DNA of 64,000 nt, taken from contig JASKMD010000225.1 of NCBI GenBank assembly GCA_030144725.1, forward strand, positions 62,001 to 126,000. The letters run 5' to 3'. This DNA comes from Haematococcus lacustris (lineage: Eukaryota > Chlorophyta > Chlorophyceae > Chlamydomonadales > Haematococcaceae). Made by a program: the position numbers and the translations under genes. The notes under the pieces were generated by a model, which saw nothing but the letters and a program-made list of their open reading frames with translations, did no database searches and was not told the DNA's origin. Numbering within the stretch: position 1 is the first letter of the stretch; every line of letters begins with the position of its first letter. This document shows positions 9,586 to 21,193 of the stretch, piece by piece.

Positions 9586-10898
9586 TGCCAATCCGTGACA
9601 GGCCTGCCGCTCGCACCACGCCCTAGTGGAGGGTAGCGAAGGCTATCGCGGTACCTCACGCGCGCTAAAACTCGCGTTTTGCACTGAAGCCTTGTCCCAG
9701 TACACCGCCCGCCACCAGGTCGAAAATTGAGCTAGCGCAAACAAGCAGCGACCCACGTTTTAGTGCAGGGTGGCGAGGCGCTCCGTGGCGTCCGTAGCAA
9801 AGTTCGCACTAGAGAGGCAGCCTCGCAGTAGGCCATCGCAGTGCGCCATGCTACCGAGCCGTTTCATTACACCACGAGACTGAGTCACGACACGCTTCGC
9901 TCAAGTCGGTGCAAGTCGGGTGCATGGCACTGTTAACTTTTTCGGCTCTATTGGCTCACTTCCTCTATTGGCTCAGTTTATCTACCGGCTCGGTTTGTGC
10001 TATACTGGCTCAGTTGCTGCTGCTGGTTTTCAGCGAAGGTGCTTGGCCTTACATGTCATATGCCTTACATGTCACAATGGAGGTTCCCGCCACTGCCACT
10101 GCCGCTGCTTACCACCTTTGCACGTATCGCTTTTTGGTGTGCCAGTGCAGCGCGACGTCGGGGTCCAGGATGGCCCATCGCAAATTTCGGCTTGAGATTC
10201 GCGTACAGTGCGAGAAATGCAGCGATGAAGGCGCCCAGCGGCGGCACAGGGTCTAACCCATCCGGGTTGTGCTCAAGGACGCCGCCAATCGCCCCTGTGA
10301 TGAGATCGGCCCATGCCAAATCCACCCTCTGCCACATTTGTTCCTTAATTGTACCACACAAGGTGATAGAGGATGCTTGGAGCACAACCCGCAATGAAGA
10401 CCCGCCCAGCTATCCTACAAAGGTGTAAGCACGTGGAAAGGACCACTGGCCAAAAAGTTTAAGGTCTTGACAGAAGCCCCAAAATGATGGGGTCTAGGCT
10501 TCAGCAGAGTGCACGGTAGGGAAACAAAGTCCACGCACGGTGCTGCTGACACCTCAGTGAGATGCTCTGCTTGCTTGGAGGGAGGGTTAGGCAGGTCTCG
10601 CGCCAGGTGTCAGTAAGGGCCCGGGCCATGAGGGGTCCCGACCCAACCCAGGGAATCTTGCGCTTCGACCTGCGACCCACGTACGGTGGCACCCCGTTGA
10701 GCCCCAGGCTGCAGCGAGCGACCATGTTCACAGTCCGCGGGAATGGCGGGCGGTGTACTGGGACAAGGCTTCAGTCCAAAACGCGAGTTTTAGCGCGCGC
10801 GAGTTACCGCGATAGCCTTCGCTATCCTCCGCTAGGGCGTGGTGCGAGCGGCAGGCCTGTCACGGATTGGCATGGCCAATGGCCGGGGTGACCCTAGG
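9560..10898. mobile_element. Putative TIR element with about 155-bp terminal inverted repeats
   Basis: Bases 9560-9714 (from CCTAGGGTCACCCCGGCCAT) are the near-exact reverse complement of 10745-10898. The enclosed 1 kb has weakly protein-like open frames on both strands (minus 10394-10065, plus 9909-10428) that I cannot assign. Long terminal inverted repeats around unique sequence suggest a MULE-like or other cut-and-paste element. No convincing target-site duplication was found. A perfect-looking hairpin overlaps the left end. Confidence 0.6.
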
Positions 10899-10972
10899 CT
10901 GTCGCAGCACACTATTGACTGGCAGGCGCCACCTGTGCTCCCGGTCTGGCAGGCTGTAGTCTAGCCTACCTA

Positions 10973-11660
10973 GCACCAGCTGAGGGAAATGCCCCCCTCA
11001 ACCACCCCAATAGCCTTGCCCCACCACTTGATGAAGCGGCCTGGGTGCCGGTAGAACTCATTGACGCTGGTGCTGATTGTGGTGGCGTTGGCGTTGAGGG
11101 AGTTGCCGTCCCCTGTCAGGTGCATCTCATCAGCTCCTTGAGCTTGGCAACCGGCCATGCGCTACTGGGCTGCTGAAACACAGCCACCTCGGCAGGCAGC
11201 AGCTTGATGCCGCTGTGGTGGGGGCCACGCATCAGATGCTCAAGCACCCTGGCGGTTGTCAGCAGCTCCATGGCATCTTTAATCTGTGCCAGCAGCTTGG
11301 GGTCCTCGATGTTGAGCGGCACTGGGGGAGGCAGCTGTTCTGGGGCGGCTGCAGAGCGGGGGAAGCTGCGTGTGGCAAGGCGGGGGTGAGTATAGGGAGG
11401 GCAGGCTGGGTCAGGTGGGGGAGGGGGGCCTGGGGCTGGACCTACTGCTGGGAAGCCTTCAGTGGGCTGGCCTAGGAAGGACTGGAGCAGCATGGTCAGC
11501 GACATGACCGCTGCCAGGCAACACTGCTTGCTGCCCATGGTCATCCGTTTGTTCATCTCCGCCACAACAGCGTCAACTTGCGCCGGGCTGAGATCAGGCT
11601 GGGCTGCCACCACGAGGCCAACTACCTCTTGCTGCCCACTGCCACTGGCACCTACATACA
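10973..11660 (-). pseudogene. Broken ORF of unknown function next to dispersed repeat
   Basis: From ATG at 11660 a protein-like frame runs to a stop at 11116. It starts with a Gly/Ser-rich segment, then SPAQVDAVVAEMNKRMTMGS, then a proline-rich linker, then NIEDPKLLAQIKDAMELL and PAEVAVFQQPSSAWPVAKL. A second protein-like frame follows at once (NSLNANATTISTSVNEFYRH, FIKWWGKAIGVVEGG, stop near 10970). One frameshift near 11120, or an unseen intron, would join them. Its 5' end coincides with the start of the dispersed repeat at 11656, suggesting truncation. It is probably a transposon gene remnant. I do not recognise the family. Confidence 0.4.
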
Positions 11661-11945
11661 TGGGACGGCATAGCACACGCGCAGCGACTTGATTTAGATT
11701 TAGTTGCAGTGTCGCGTGGCGCTGCGTCGCTTTCGTCAGGGGGGCCTAGTCTTTCGTCAAGCTTTGCGGCTTTGCGGCTTACCGGCTGCACTCTCTGCGG
11801 GGCGCTTGCGTTTCTTATTCCGCGACATTTGAGGGATTCAGCAACATTCTCCAAGCGCAGTGGCCGTGCGGGGTGGTGCATCAGGTCGCCATCCAACCAG
11901 AGTGCCGGCAACCGGAATGAGGCGGAAGTGATACCCATTACACAT
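11656..11945. repeat. Dispersed repeat, copy 2
   Basis: Same family and orientation as 5428-5710. It starts TACATGGGACGGCATAGCAC. It separates the broken minus-strand ORF from the LINE tail that follows. Confidence 0.75.
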
Positions 11946-12002
11946 TTCACACGGACCCTCCACGGACCTCCACGGACACTCCTCCTCCACGGACACCCAC
12001 AC

Positions 12003-12400
12003 CTGCTAAACAGACAGCTCTCTACAGAGGTGCGCACGAGCTTGACTAGGTTCAGGTTAGGCAACAGCGGTTTGGGAGTGGATAAGGCTCAGTTTGAGAG
12101 GGTGACTTTCATCGATCGCACATGCACAAGATGCACAGAGGGGGTAGTGGATGACGCCATGCATTTTATCATTGAGTGCACTGCCACGAGATTTATCAGG
12201 GAACAGCCGGAGGTTGCCATGTCTTTACATAACAATAATGAGAACTTGCATGACTTCATTTTGAGCCCATGTGCACCTTTGTATGTACACCTTGCTTTGA
12301 ATTGCGTTGCAGAGAGTCCCGAACCTCTAGAGGGGGAGGGCGGCCCAGCAGCCTAACGGCTGACGGCTTAAGCGGTGTAAGCCACATTACTCAACTGTTG
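12003..12400 (+). mobile_element. LINE (non-LTR retrotransposon) tail, 5'-truncated, copy 1
   Basis: The open frame to 12356 encodes VRTSLTRFRLGNSGLG, then a CCHC zinc motif (CTRC, DDAMH, IIEC) like the zf-RVT domain found after reverse transcriptase in LINE ORF2 proteins, then a short C-terminus and stop. Closely related protein is encoded on the minus strand at 47010-46306. The 3' end is defined by the shared tail ending GGTGTAAGCCACAT near 12384. Reverse transcriptase and endonuclease parts are missing, as in typical incomplete target-primed insertion. Confidence 0.8.
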
Positions 12401-13697
12401 GCTGCCCTGCTGGTACTCCTTGCCATGGTGTGGCAGCGTGACAAAGCCAGGTCGATGGCACAGCTCCAGCGTCCACCGCCCACACCCACCACAAGTGGCT
12501 GGCGGAGGAGGGACCTGACCCACAGCCGCCTCAACCGCAGACATGCAATCGCAACCTGCGACTACGCTGGCTGCTGTCCAGCTGCTGCTCGATGGGCTAA
12601 TGGAAGCGCACGACGGCCTCCACAAGCCACCCCAGCAAACGCTCCACCTGCTTCTCACAAGGCTACGGGGTGTGCACACAATTGGAATTGCACTGATGTC
12701 ATGGATGCGCACCGCTGCCCCATTACCTGCATCACCCAATCACTGACCCCTGCACTAACCCCGCACTGGAGAGTGGGCTAGAGGGGGTGCACGCAGACGC
12801 CTCCTGTGTGGCCTTGCCAGCTGCACCAGCGTTTCATACGAGTGGAGAGTTACCACCATACAAGGCTGCCTTACAAGGCTAGGGGGAGTAGAGGATTCAC
12901 CGCTGTCTTGGATTTACACCACTAATGGGTGCGGGAGGGTTTACTCACTCAGTCGAGCACTGTTGTCTCAACAGCTAGAGGGGGGGCACTGACTGAGACG
13001 AGGGGGTGCGGGAGGGGGCACCGACTCAGACGAGCACTGCTGTGGAGGGGACCCCTCAGCCCCCTTCCAGTTGCAACACTCCTCACAAGCCGCCAAGCCC
13101 ACACCACGTCACACCACTAGTAAGGCCCAGGCCTCCTGTGTGGCCATGCCAGCTACACACAAGAGCAAGAGCAAGAGCAGCAACAAGCCGCCAAGCCCAG
13201 GGAAGCAGCGTGCTTGAAGGGAGGAGCTTTCAGTCTGCAGGGGCCGCGGCCTGCTCCCACCACCTAGCCTAGATGTAAATGCGACCCCTGGACCCCTTTC
13301 AGCGAGAAGGACACCCATGAGACTCCAGCTGCTGCAAGACCCTACAGCCTGCTGCAAGCGCAACCTTAAGCCTGATCCCTCCACCTCTGAAGGTACCCCC
13401 TCACCCCCTCAACCCTTCTCAACCCTCACCCCCTCACCCTCACCCCCTCAACCCTTCTCAACCCCCTCAACCCTCCTCCCCCTTCCAGCTGCCCCCTTCC
13501 AGGCGCACGCAGGCAGGAGGCCAGCAAATAGCCAGGCAGGAGGCCAGCAAATAGCCAGGCTGCCTCCTTCCAGGCACACGCAGGCTACTGCAATTAGCCA
13601 GGCAGTGGCTGCAGGCCCCTGGGACAGCTGCCCAGGCAGCCACACACACCCCTCATGGGCGGCCCCACATAAGTGCAAAGCTGGCTGTGTGCATGAC
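12401..13697. other. Region without a supported gene
   Basis: Lies 3' of the rhomboid gene and of the LINE tail. Contains C-rich imperfect repeats (for example CCCTCAACCCTT around 13400-13480, and two copies of GGAGGCCAGCAAATAGCCAG near 13516-13560). Open frames here lack motifs and look like repeat-driven chance frames. Confidence 0.4.
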
Positions 13698-13802
<105 letters not shown>

Positions 13803-13805
13803 TCA

Positions 13806-14235
13806 TCAGTGCGGCAGGGGGATGAGGGGGCGGTTCACGGGCCGCCCGTACTCCCCCCTGACCCACCGCGGACCCACCAGCCAGCAGGCGGCGGCCCCCC
13901 CCAACAGGCCGCCCAGGTGACCCCTGCACATGCAAGCGCACAAACCCACCATCGCAAAGTGCACCGATGCCTGGCTGCCCATCACGCCATCATGCCGATA
14001 CCAGATCGGGGGAGGTATCACACCCGTGCCATGGTGTTGTAAGCATGCAGTTGCAAGCATTGTGTCATAGCAGCGGCAACGGCAGCAGCAGCGTACACAA
14101 TTACGACAGCGGGCTGCAGGGTGTGTGGGGCGTGGGTGGGCATGCCATTAACTTGGTCACCTGGCCACCTACACCTACACTTTCTACACGTACTTCACCT
14201 AACCCATAACCATAAGTACAGCCAGCTGCGGTAAA

Positions 14236-14272
<37 letters not shown>

Positions 14273-17200
14273 ACACTAACCATAACCCACACCCAAGAGG
14301 GCCCTCAAGGTGAGGTCAGAAGGCAAAGAGTGAGGGGGGTTTTAGCATGTGCATGACTGACCATGACCTTCTAAGCAGGTGCCAGTGCTGCACCTGCAGC
14401 TCAATGTCGCCAGTGGCACTGTACGATGGGGCCTCCCTCACTCTTACTCCCACACTCTCACTCTTGCACTCTCACACTTTCACTCTCACACTCCCACTCA
14501 CATGTGGGCCACAGAGCCTGACAGCAGGAAAGCCAGGCCGGCGTTCATGAGCAGCACTTGCGCAACCCACTGCTTCTCCTCACTGCTGAACCCCAGGCAC
14601 CAGCTGCAGCCAGCAGCCAGGCAGACAACACACGCCCTCAGAGGCTGAGGGCTGCAGCTTGGGAACTGCAGCAGCACTGGCGGCATGCATCCGCACCCAA
14701 CACACGCCCTCAGGAGCAGAGGTCAGATGCTCTGACTCCGCACAGGCCTGTGGCACTACCTGTGCGCTCCTGACCTGGACCATCCAGCCTGGGCGGACAA
14801 CAGAGGCTAGTCATAACCGTCATAACCGCCATAACCGCCATAACCGTGAGGCATGGCGTTTTTACCCATGGCTATTCACGTGCCATAACAGCACTGCAGC
14901 GAGGCAGATGGCTGGGTGCGGCAGTCGTCCGGTGGCCTGCCGGCCGCTGCTGTGCAGGATGTTGCATGTTGCATGTTCTAGATTGCTGCCCATTGCACAG
15001 GACCAAAGTGATGTGCCCGGGCCAGCCAGCCTCCACCATAGCCTGTTGAGTCCCTGAAGCTGTGCGTTGCGACTTGCGCCCCTCACCTCCCATCACCAGC
15101 CATTGACACTCAACCATTCCACCAGGTTACCCTGCCACACACACACCTCCTTTCCCTCCACCCCCTTCCCACCTGTGCCTCCCCTGCCTCCCCTCCCCTC
15201 CCCACCCCTCCCCACCTCAACCGCCCCCCACAGCGCCCACACCCCTCACCTGTTCCTGACTTTGTACACCAGGTACGCTGCAAACACGCCCAGCACGCCC
15301 CCAGACGACCCCACGATCAGGGTGGAGGCTGCGCCGTAGTAATAGTGGCAGAGACCACCACCCACCACACCACTGACGTAGATGAGGGCCAGCGCATAGC
15401 GGCCAGCCACCTACACGTGCATCGTGTGGACACAGTCACACCTGGTCCATCACCCCTGCCTCATGTGCCCTATGTGGAGGAGGGTGGGGCAGGAGATGGA
15501 GGGGATGGGAGGAAGAGGGAATGGGGAGGGAAGCAAGATGAGCCACAAACCGTGGTGAGCCACAGCCTAGCATGGTTGCCTGGATTTCATCCCACCAAGG
15601 AGTCCCTGCGTTTGGAGTCGGGCGCCCTGATGCATGGTGGCGTGCACAGATGCGCCGGTACGCAGCTTATGCGGTGGGACAGCAGTGGGTCCTGGCCCAT
15701 GGCTGGCATGCTCAATCCTTTCCTCCCCACCCCTCCCCTTCCCCTCCACCTCCCCTCACCTGCCGCCCCACCTCCTACCCATGTGACACGTGAGCCAGAT
15801 GAGATGGCCCATGTGTGAGCCAGGTGTGACAGCCTGAGTGTGAGCCAGGTGTGATAGCCTAAAATTTGTGAGCCAGGTGTGATAGCCTGCGTGTGAGCCA
15901 GGTGTGACAGCCTGCGTGAGAGCCAGGTGTGACGCACATCACAGCACCCACCTCCTCCATGGCAGGGCCCTGGTAGTGCAGAGCCAGCTGGTTGGCCAGC
16001 AGGTGCAGCACGCCTCCATGCAGCAGTCCAGCTGTGGCCAACCGCCACCACTCACCCTGGTCACACCGGCGGCATGCATGGCATGTGTGAACTGTGAATA
16101 AAATATATGAAATGTACTTGGCTTGCCCGATGCTTCACATTACCCTTTGACCTGGAGTGGCTGCTGCACATAAACAGGTTTGAACGGGTAGTTGGTTAGT
16201 TAGTTACATAGTATGGGTTGAGCAGCCCCAGTGACCATGCTGGGCTGGACGTGGCACAGCCGTGTGTGAGCGGAGTGTGGTCTGTGGCAGTAAGATGTAC
16301 TTATGTGCTGTGTTGCCAGTGGTTCAGCTGCCTAAACTGCTCCCAAGACAAAGATGGTCTGCATGCATCCCCCCAGCAGCACATTATTCCCCTACTAATG
16401 GGTAGGGGCTGTGTTATCTGTAATCCGAACTGAGTGTCTGCGACCTACGGCCAGTAACAATACCTAATAATGATAATACTAATACCTATTTTCCTACCCC
16501 TCTCCCCTTGCGGAGTCAGGCGATTGATGTTGGCGTGAACTTTGATGTAAGCAACAGCTCAAACATCGCCTGGTGCACACATGCTACTGTGCTACAGGCT
16601 GCTGGGCTAGGGCCTTGGGTGCTCGGTATCGCAGCTTATTGAAACCCAATGCTGGGTACTCCTTGCCCAGCATTGGCAGGAAGCCTTGCTCGGTGTTTTG
16701 GGCTGTTTGGGCTCAACCGCGCCCTTGCGCTTCTTGCCCTTCATCGCGCTTTGTAGTAAACGGCACTTTGCGACTGTCTCCACTCCCACGACTCTCACTC
16801 TCACGGCTTACGATTGGACTTACATCGCTGGACGTACGATTAATTGACTTCCTTGATGGGGGGGCCGCATTGCCCCAGCAGCGCCCCAGCTGCCCTCGCC
16901 CTCCCTCTACCCCCCTCTGGCTGCACCTGGGTCCTTGCCTGGGCCACCAGAGCCCCTCCCCTCCCTCCCTCACCTGGGCAACATGGTAGCTGCTGCCCAC
17001 CAGCAACTGAAACAGGCGTGGGTTCATGAGGGAAGCCAGGTACATGATGATGTTGAGGGTGATGATGGCGGAGGTCACCTGCGAGGTCAGGGAAGCAAGG
17101 GGTAGCAAGGGGTGCTGGGTCAGGGGCTGCTATGTCAGGGGACGAAGGGGTAGGGGTAGGGTCAAGGCCAATCCCTAACCCTAGCCCTCCTGCCCCTACC

Positions 17201-18218
17201 ACTACCCCTACCCCTACTCCCTAACTTTAACCTTCACGCTAACCCTAACACCCAACCCTAAGGGGCCAGGGGCCAGGGGTGGGGTGGGCTGCTGACGCCC
17301 TCGTCAGCCATGGCTAGCACTGCAGCTGTGGGCGGTGGGCATGGTGGGCTGACAACCGACACAACCACCCCCACAGCACCAGTTTCAAGCACAAGAGCTC
17401 ACAGAGTATACAACCTCAAACCTTCAAGCTCTCTCAGCTCTGCTCAGGACTCAGGGAGACGTTGAGAAGCTAGAGCCACATGGGCACATGGTGCTAGCAT
17501 AAGCAGCCCAGCAAGAGCTCGCAGAACGTAAGAACAGCTTGCACTCTGCTCAGGGCTCAGGGGATGGAGCAGGTCAGCTAGAGCCAGCTTGGCCCTGTGT
17601 GCATCACCTGCATCGCTGCGTCACCTGTTGACGAGGGTCTTGGAACTCCCGCCACAGCTCAGAGGGGTTTGGCAAGGAGAAGAACGCCCGCTGCTGCTGC
17701 TGCTGGTGAGGTCCGCCTTGTTGCCAGGCCCCTGCTGACCCGGTACCCACCCCGCAGCTGCAGGGGCCTTGTGGCCCACACACACCATGCCGTGCAGTGC
17801 AGCGCTGCAGGGGCATGGGCAACTGCCAGCGCGGGCTGCGGCCTGGCAAAGTTGTGGGAGCGAGAGCTGTCTGGGTTGTGTGCGTGCCATGAGCTGACTG
17901 AGGGGGGCAGGGTCGGGGCAGGGATTGCTGACTGTGGCTGGGGCCAGGGCGTTGCATCCTTTGGTGAGCTAGCGCCAGGATGCTTCTGTAAGTAGGTTCG
18001 GGTGGAGCTGGCCCCATCCGGGGTAGCTGTGGGGGCATGTCGCGGGAGAGACTGCGTGGGAACAGCCCGGTGGTCGGCCCTAGCGATGCCACCCATGACG
18101 CATGTGGAACTTTATCTTGGAACCCATGCCCGGTACCCGCTTGATGCTCCACTGCTGCATCGCCTTGCCTTAGCCACCCCAGACGCAGCCATCGCGACAT
18201 AGACCACTGCCTGGCCAT
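13806..18218 (-). CDS. Rhomboid-family intramembrane serine protease
   Basis: Cleaves membrane-spanning substrates within the bilayer. Exons: 18218-17625 (start tentative), 17078-16974, 16056-15952, 15410-15250, 14585-14502, 13923-13806; phases 0, 0, 0, 2, 2. About 388 residues. After a long Arg/Ser/Gln-rich N-terminus, possibly an organelle presequence, come SLPNPSELWREFQDP and six predicted membrane segments. TM1 is ITLNIIMYLASLM; TM2 with its loop is GEWWRLATAGLLHGGVLHLL followed by ANQL. The catalytic serine is the second Ser of GSSGG in TM4 (about residue 304). The catalytic histidine is in GHLGGLLGG in TM6 (about residue 352). Both dyad residues and the HxxxxHLLxN feature are present, so an active protease is expected. 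Whether it goes to plastid or mitochondrion cannot be told. The first exon's frame was chosen because the other two frames hit stops. Confidence 0.9.
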
Positions 18219-18807
18219 TGCTGCGCTGGCCAAGGCTGTAGGATGGCTTAGAGCCTTTGAAAGCCGTGGGCTGAAGCCAGGGACACGGAACTGACACGGA
18301 GATGTAGGATCGGTAAGTTCGTTGGAGTTTTAAGTGGTCACGACGAACGATGCCAGCGTTCTTGGGGTTGGCTTTGCGCATGCTACAAGGTGCACTCTCC
18401 AAGATAGCAGGCGGCAGCAAGCTGGTGCATTGGTGGGTGAGTGCTTGCAAGTGGTGCTTGCAAATGATGCTTGCATCGCTGCTTGCTTGCGTTCGGGTAA
18501 AGAAGCAAGCAGCGGAGCAAAAGCAGGCGGGGGTTATGCAGTGTGCGCCCTGGCTGCGCGCTATGCCCCGCAGGCTTGTTCGTTCGATCGCCATCTTACA
18601 GAAGTTGCCGCCTGAGGGCTGGGGCAAATAAACAGCTGGCATTTGTTGTGCCCCCCCCTTGTCTGGCTCGCCTGGCCTCCTTGTCTGGCTAGTTGACGCA
18701 GCGACCTTAAAGTTTGGCCGAGTAGAACTAGGACAAGGTGGGAGACGCGACAAGGTCAGCAGGTCCAAACCCAACTCCCTCCCAGAATTGCGATCCCTGA
18801 GTCTACC
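18219..18807. promoter_or_regulatory. Divergent intergenic region between rhomboid (-) and 18808 gene (+)
   Basis: About 590 bases separate two start codons pointing apart, so it must hold both promoters and 5' UTRs. An open minus frame crosses it (18774-18112) without motifs. I could not assign a TATA box or other element. The arrangement is seen; its use as a shared promoter is inference. Confidence 0.4.
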
Positions 18808-20748
18808 ATGTCCACGATGGCAGCTGAGAGCTTAAGGCCACGCCTCCAAGTGGCCTTGTCCCACGCAGCCAGTGCCAAGGGGGAGCACAACAGACGCCAG
18901 TCAGCAACACCATGCAATACTTGCCAGGCTCTAGACCATGACGAAGCAAGCCCAGAGCGCCATGGAGTTGCCAATGAGGCCGGCTACACACAGCCTGAAC
19001 TTCTAGTTGACAGCGGTGTCAGCGGGTTTGGAGGTCACATCACTGGTTACACTGATACCCTCTACTCCGGCACCTCTGAAGCTGGCACCGAGGCAGGCGT
19101 CGCTGGCGAGGATGAGCATATGGCTGCAGGGGAGGGGGCCCTAGCAGTACATGGCATGGCTGCCATGCAAGCCAGCCTCCCCCCAACCGTCCATCCAGTT
19201 GAGCACAGCCTAGCAACCGCCTCTCAACTGCATGTGGCAGGAGTGGTTGCTGCCGCTCCACCCACGAGCCATACCCAGATGGACAGCAGCCCCGCCCCCA
19301 CTCCCGCTGCTGCAGCACCAGTGCTCTCGCTGGGAACTGGGAAGGTGGATGAGCAGCCAGGGGTTGACCCCAGCCAGCAGGCGCCTGCCACAGGGTTTGA
19401 ACCCGGGTCTCCCATGGACACAGATGCTGCAGGCGAGCAGGCAGTGATGCCAGGGGCTGAGCAGGCAGCTGTAGGAGGGGTCGGTGGTGGAGGGGGTCAG
19501 CTGGCAGCGGCTGAGGGGGCTGGTGGCCTGCTGGCCGAGGCTGAGGACGAGGGTGGGCAGATGGCAGTGGTGGCTGAGGGGCCTGGCGGCCTGCCGGCAG
19601 AGGTTGAGGATGGCGGTGTGGGAGGAGCGCAGGCAGATGTGAAGGACGTGGCGGCAGAGCCTGAGCCTGGGGCTGTGGCTGAGGAGGTGCCTCTGGCTGA
19701 TCTGGCGGCGCTGTGCCAGGACCAACTGCGGCAGCGGCTGGAGCTAGCTGCGCTGGTGAGCTTGCGCCACAGCTGGCACTACAGCTGTGTGACAGCCATC
19801 TGACACCTGGGCGCACTGGGGCCGTAGTGCAAGCCCATGTGTGGTGGTGGTGGTGTGACTAGGCACCGTGCCGCTGCTTATGCCTGGGCAGTGTGGTGGT
19901 GTATACTGTGTGCTGCAAGCTGGAGCTCCAGCACAGATTTTTATGAGTCCGAGGGTAGTTCCCCCACATGCTCCACTGCTCCACGTTGACGCCTGCTGGT
20001 ATTTTGACAGCTAGAAACAGTTGTTGCTGTCGTACCCTATTGCATCCTGTCGCGCGGTGCCACTTCACAGGCTGGCTTGGGCCCTGTTTTGCTGCCTGCC
20101 GCGGAGTCCGCCTGCGAGCAGCTCGTGTCTCAAGGAGTGGGCGCGAATGGTCCAGAACCCGGGCAATCGCCGGAGGAAGCCGCGGACGCGGTGTGGCGCA
20201 AAGCCAATGACATCCTGTGGTCCGCGGCGGAAGCCGTTGGTGACGACTGCCTGCTGGCGGCCGGGTACGCTGCTGACGCGGAGGCGCTGTGCTACGGACT
20301 ACCGGCCGTAGCTGTACCGGCGGTCAGGGCCGCGTGCGGGGCGTTACTACATGCCGCGGACCGGCTGGAACTGCACGGAGCAGTCCCGCAGCTGCGCGGC
20401 GCCGCGCCCCGCGTTTTCTCAGCAGCCTCCCTCGCAATGCTGGCCATCATCAGCCAAGCCTCCTGTCGTCACGCGCCAAGCGCGAAGCCTGGCCAAGTGG
20501 CCACCGGCTTTCCCGGACTGCAGCCGTTACTAACAGCTGCGGCGACAGCACTGGACCGCGGGGACGGCCGGCCAGCCGGGTTGGCCAGCTACGGCACGGT
20601 CCTATCACAGGTGGTGCTGATGCTGGGGGAGGAGCACAGCCTGGCTATGTATGGCTGTGGAGCAGAGCAGACCATGCACCGACCTAGCAGAGCTGCCAAG
20701 AGCGTTGCCATGAAGTGGATGAAAGGCAGCACAGGCCTGGCAGGCATG
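18808..20748 (+). CDS. Acidic Ala/Gly-rich N-terminal exons, probably of the AP2 gene or a separate unknown protein
   Basis: Exon one runs from ATG 18808 to 19755 (316 residues; rich in Ala, Glu, Gly, Pro; ends LCQDQLRQRLELAAL) and is followed by GTGAGC. Exon two, 20071-20748 (226 residues), follows a TTCACAG acceptor in phase 0. It contains PEEAADAVWRKANDILWSAA, a predicted helical segment (CLLAAGYAADAEALCYGLP) and VLSQVVLMLGEEHSLAMYG, ending at a consensus GTGAGT donor. No known domain is recognised. The next downstream coding exon (from about 21194) needs one base carried from upstream, while this exon ends in phase 0. Either a small exon is missing between them or two genes exist. The frame is intact, and the downstream exon has no ATG of its own, which favours one gene. 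Confidence 0.6.
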
Positions 20749-21193
20749 GTGAGTGGCTGCCCCAGGGATGGGTGTGACTCCCAAAAGGTCAGGGTTAGGG
20801 TCAGCCTGACCCTGACCCTGAACACAAACCGGACCCCGCCCCCCATTCTGGTCCTGATCTTGAACATGTATAATACTGCACCACACACTTCCTTCAACCC
20901 GGAAATCCTGACCCTCACCCTCACCCTCACCCTCATCCTCACCCCTGCCCCACTCAAGTGGGCCTCAGTCAAGGGGTTGGTCCCCAGACAAAGCTGTGGG
21001 TTGCAATTCAGTTTGACTGCCAGCCTGTGTGGCGACTGGTCACGATAGGGAGGTGCTGTGAGCCACACCTGTCACACCTGGTTTCACTGAGATGCCCTCA
21101 GCAGTCCAGTCTCTTACCACCTCCCCTGGGTTGACAAAGGTTAGCAGTATGATGCACTGAGGTGAGCAGCCCAGTCTCTTATCTCTTTACCAG

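Noticed and set aside
17100..17260. CCCTAACCCTA-like stretches suggesting telomeric repeat
   Set aside because: Irregular CCCTAC, CCCTAA and CCTAGC units in a rhomboid intron, not a regular telomere unit and not at a contig end.
20780..20945. GGGTTAGGGTCAG and CCCTGACCCTGA as interstitial telomere or regulatory repeat
   Set aside because: Short irregular hexamers in an intron, of the same kind as many other CCTGAC runs in the window.
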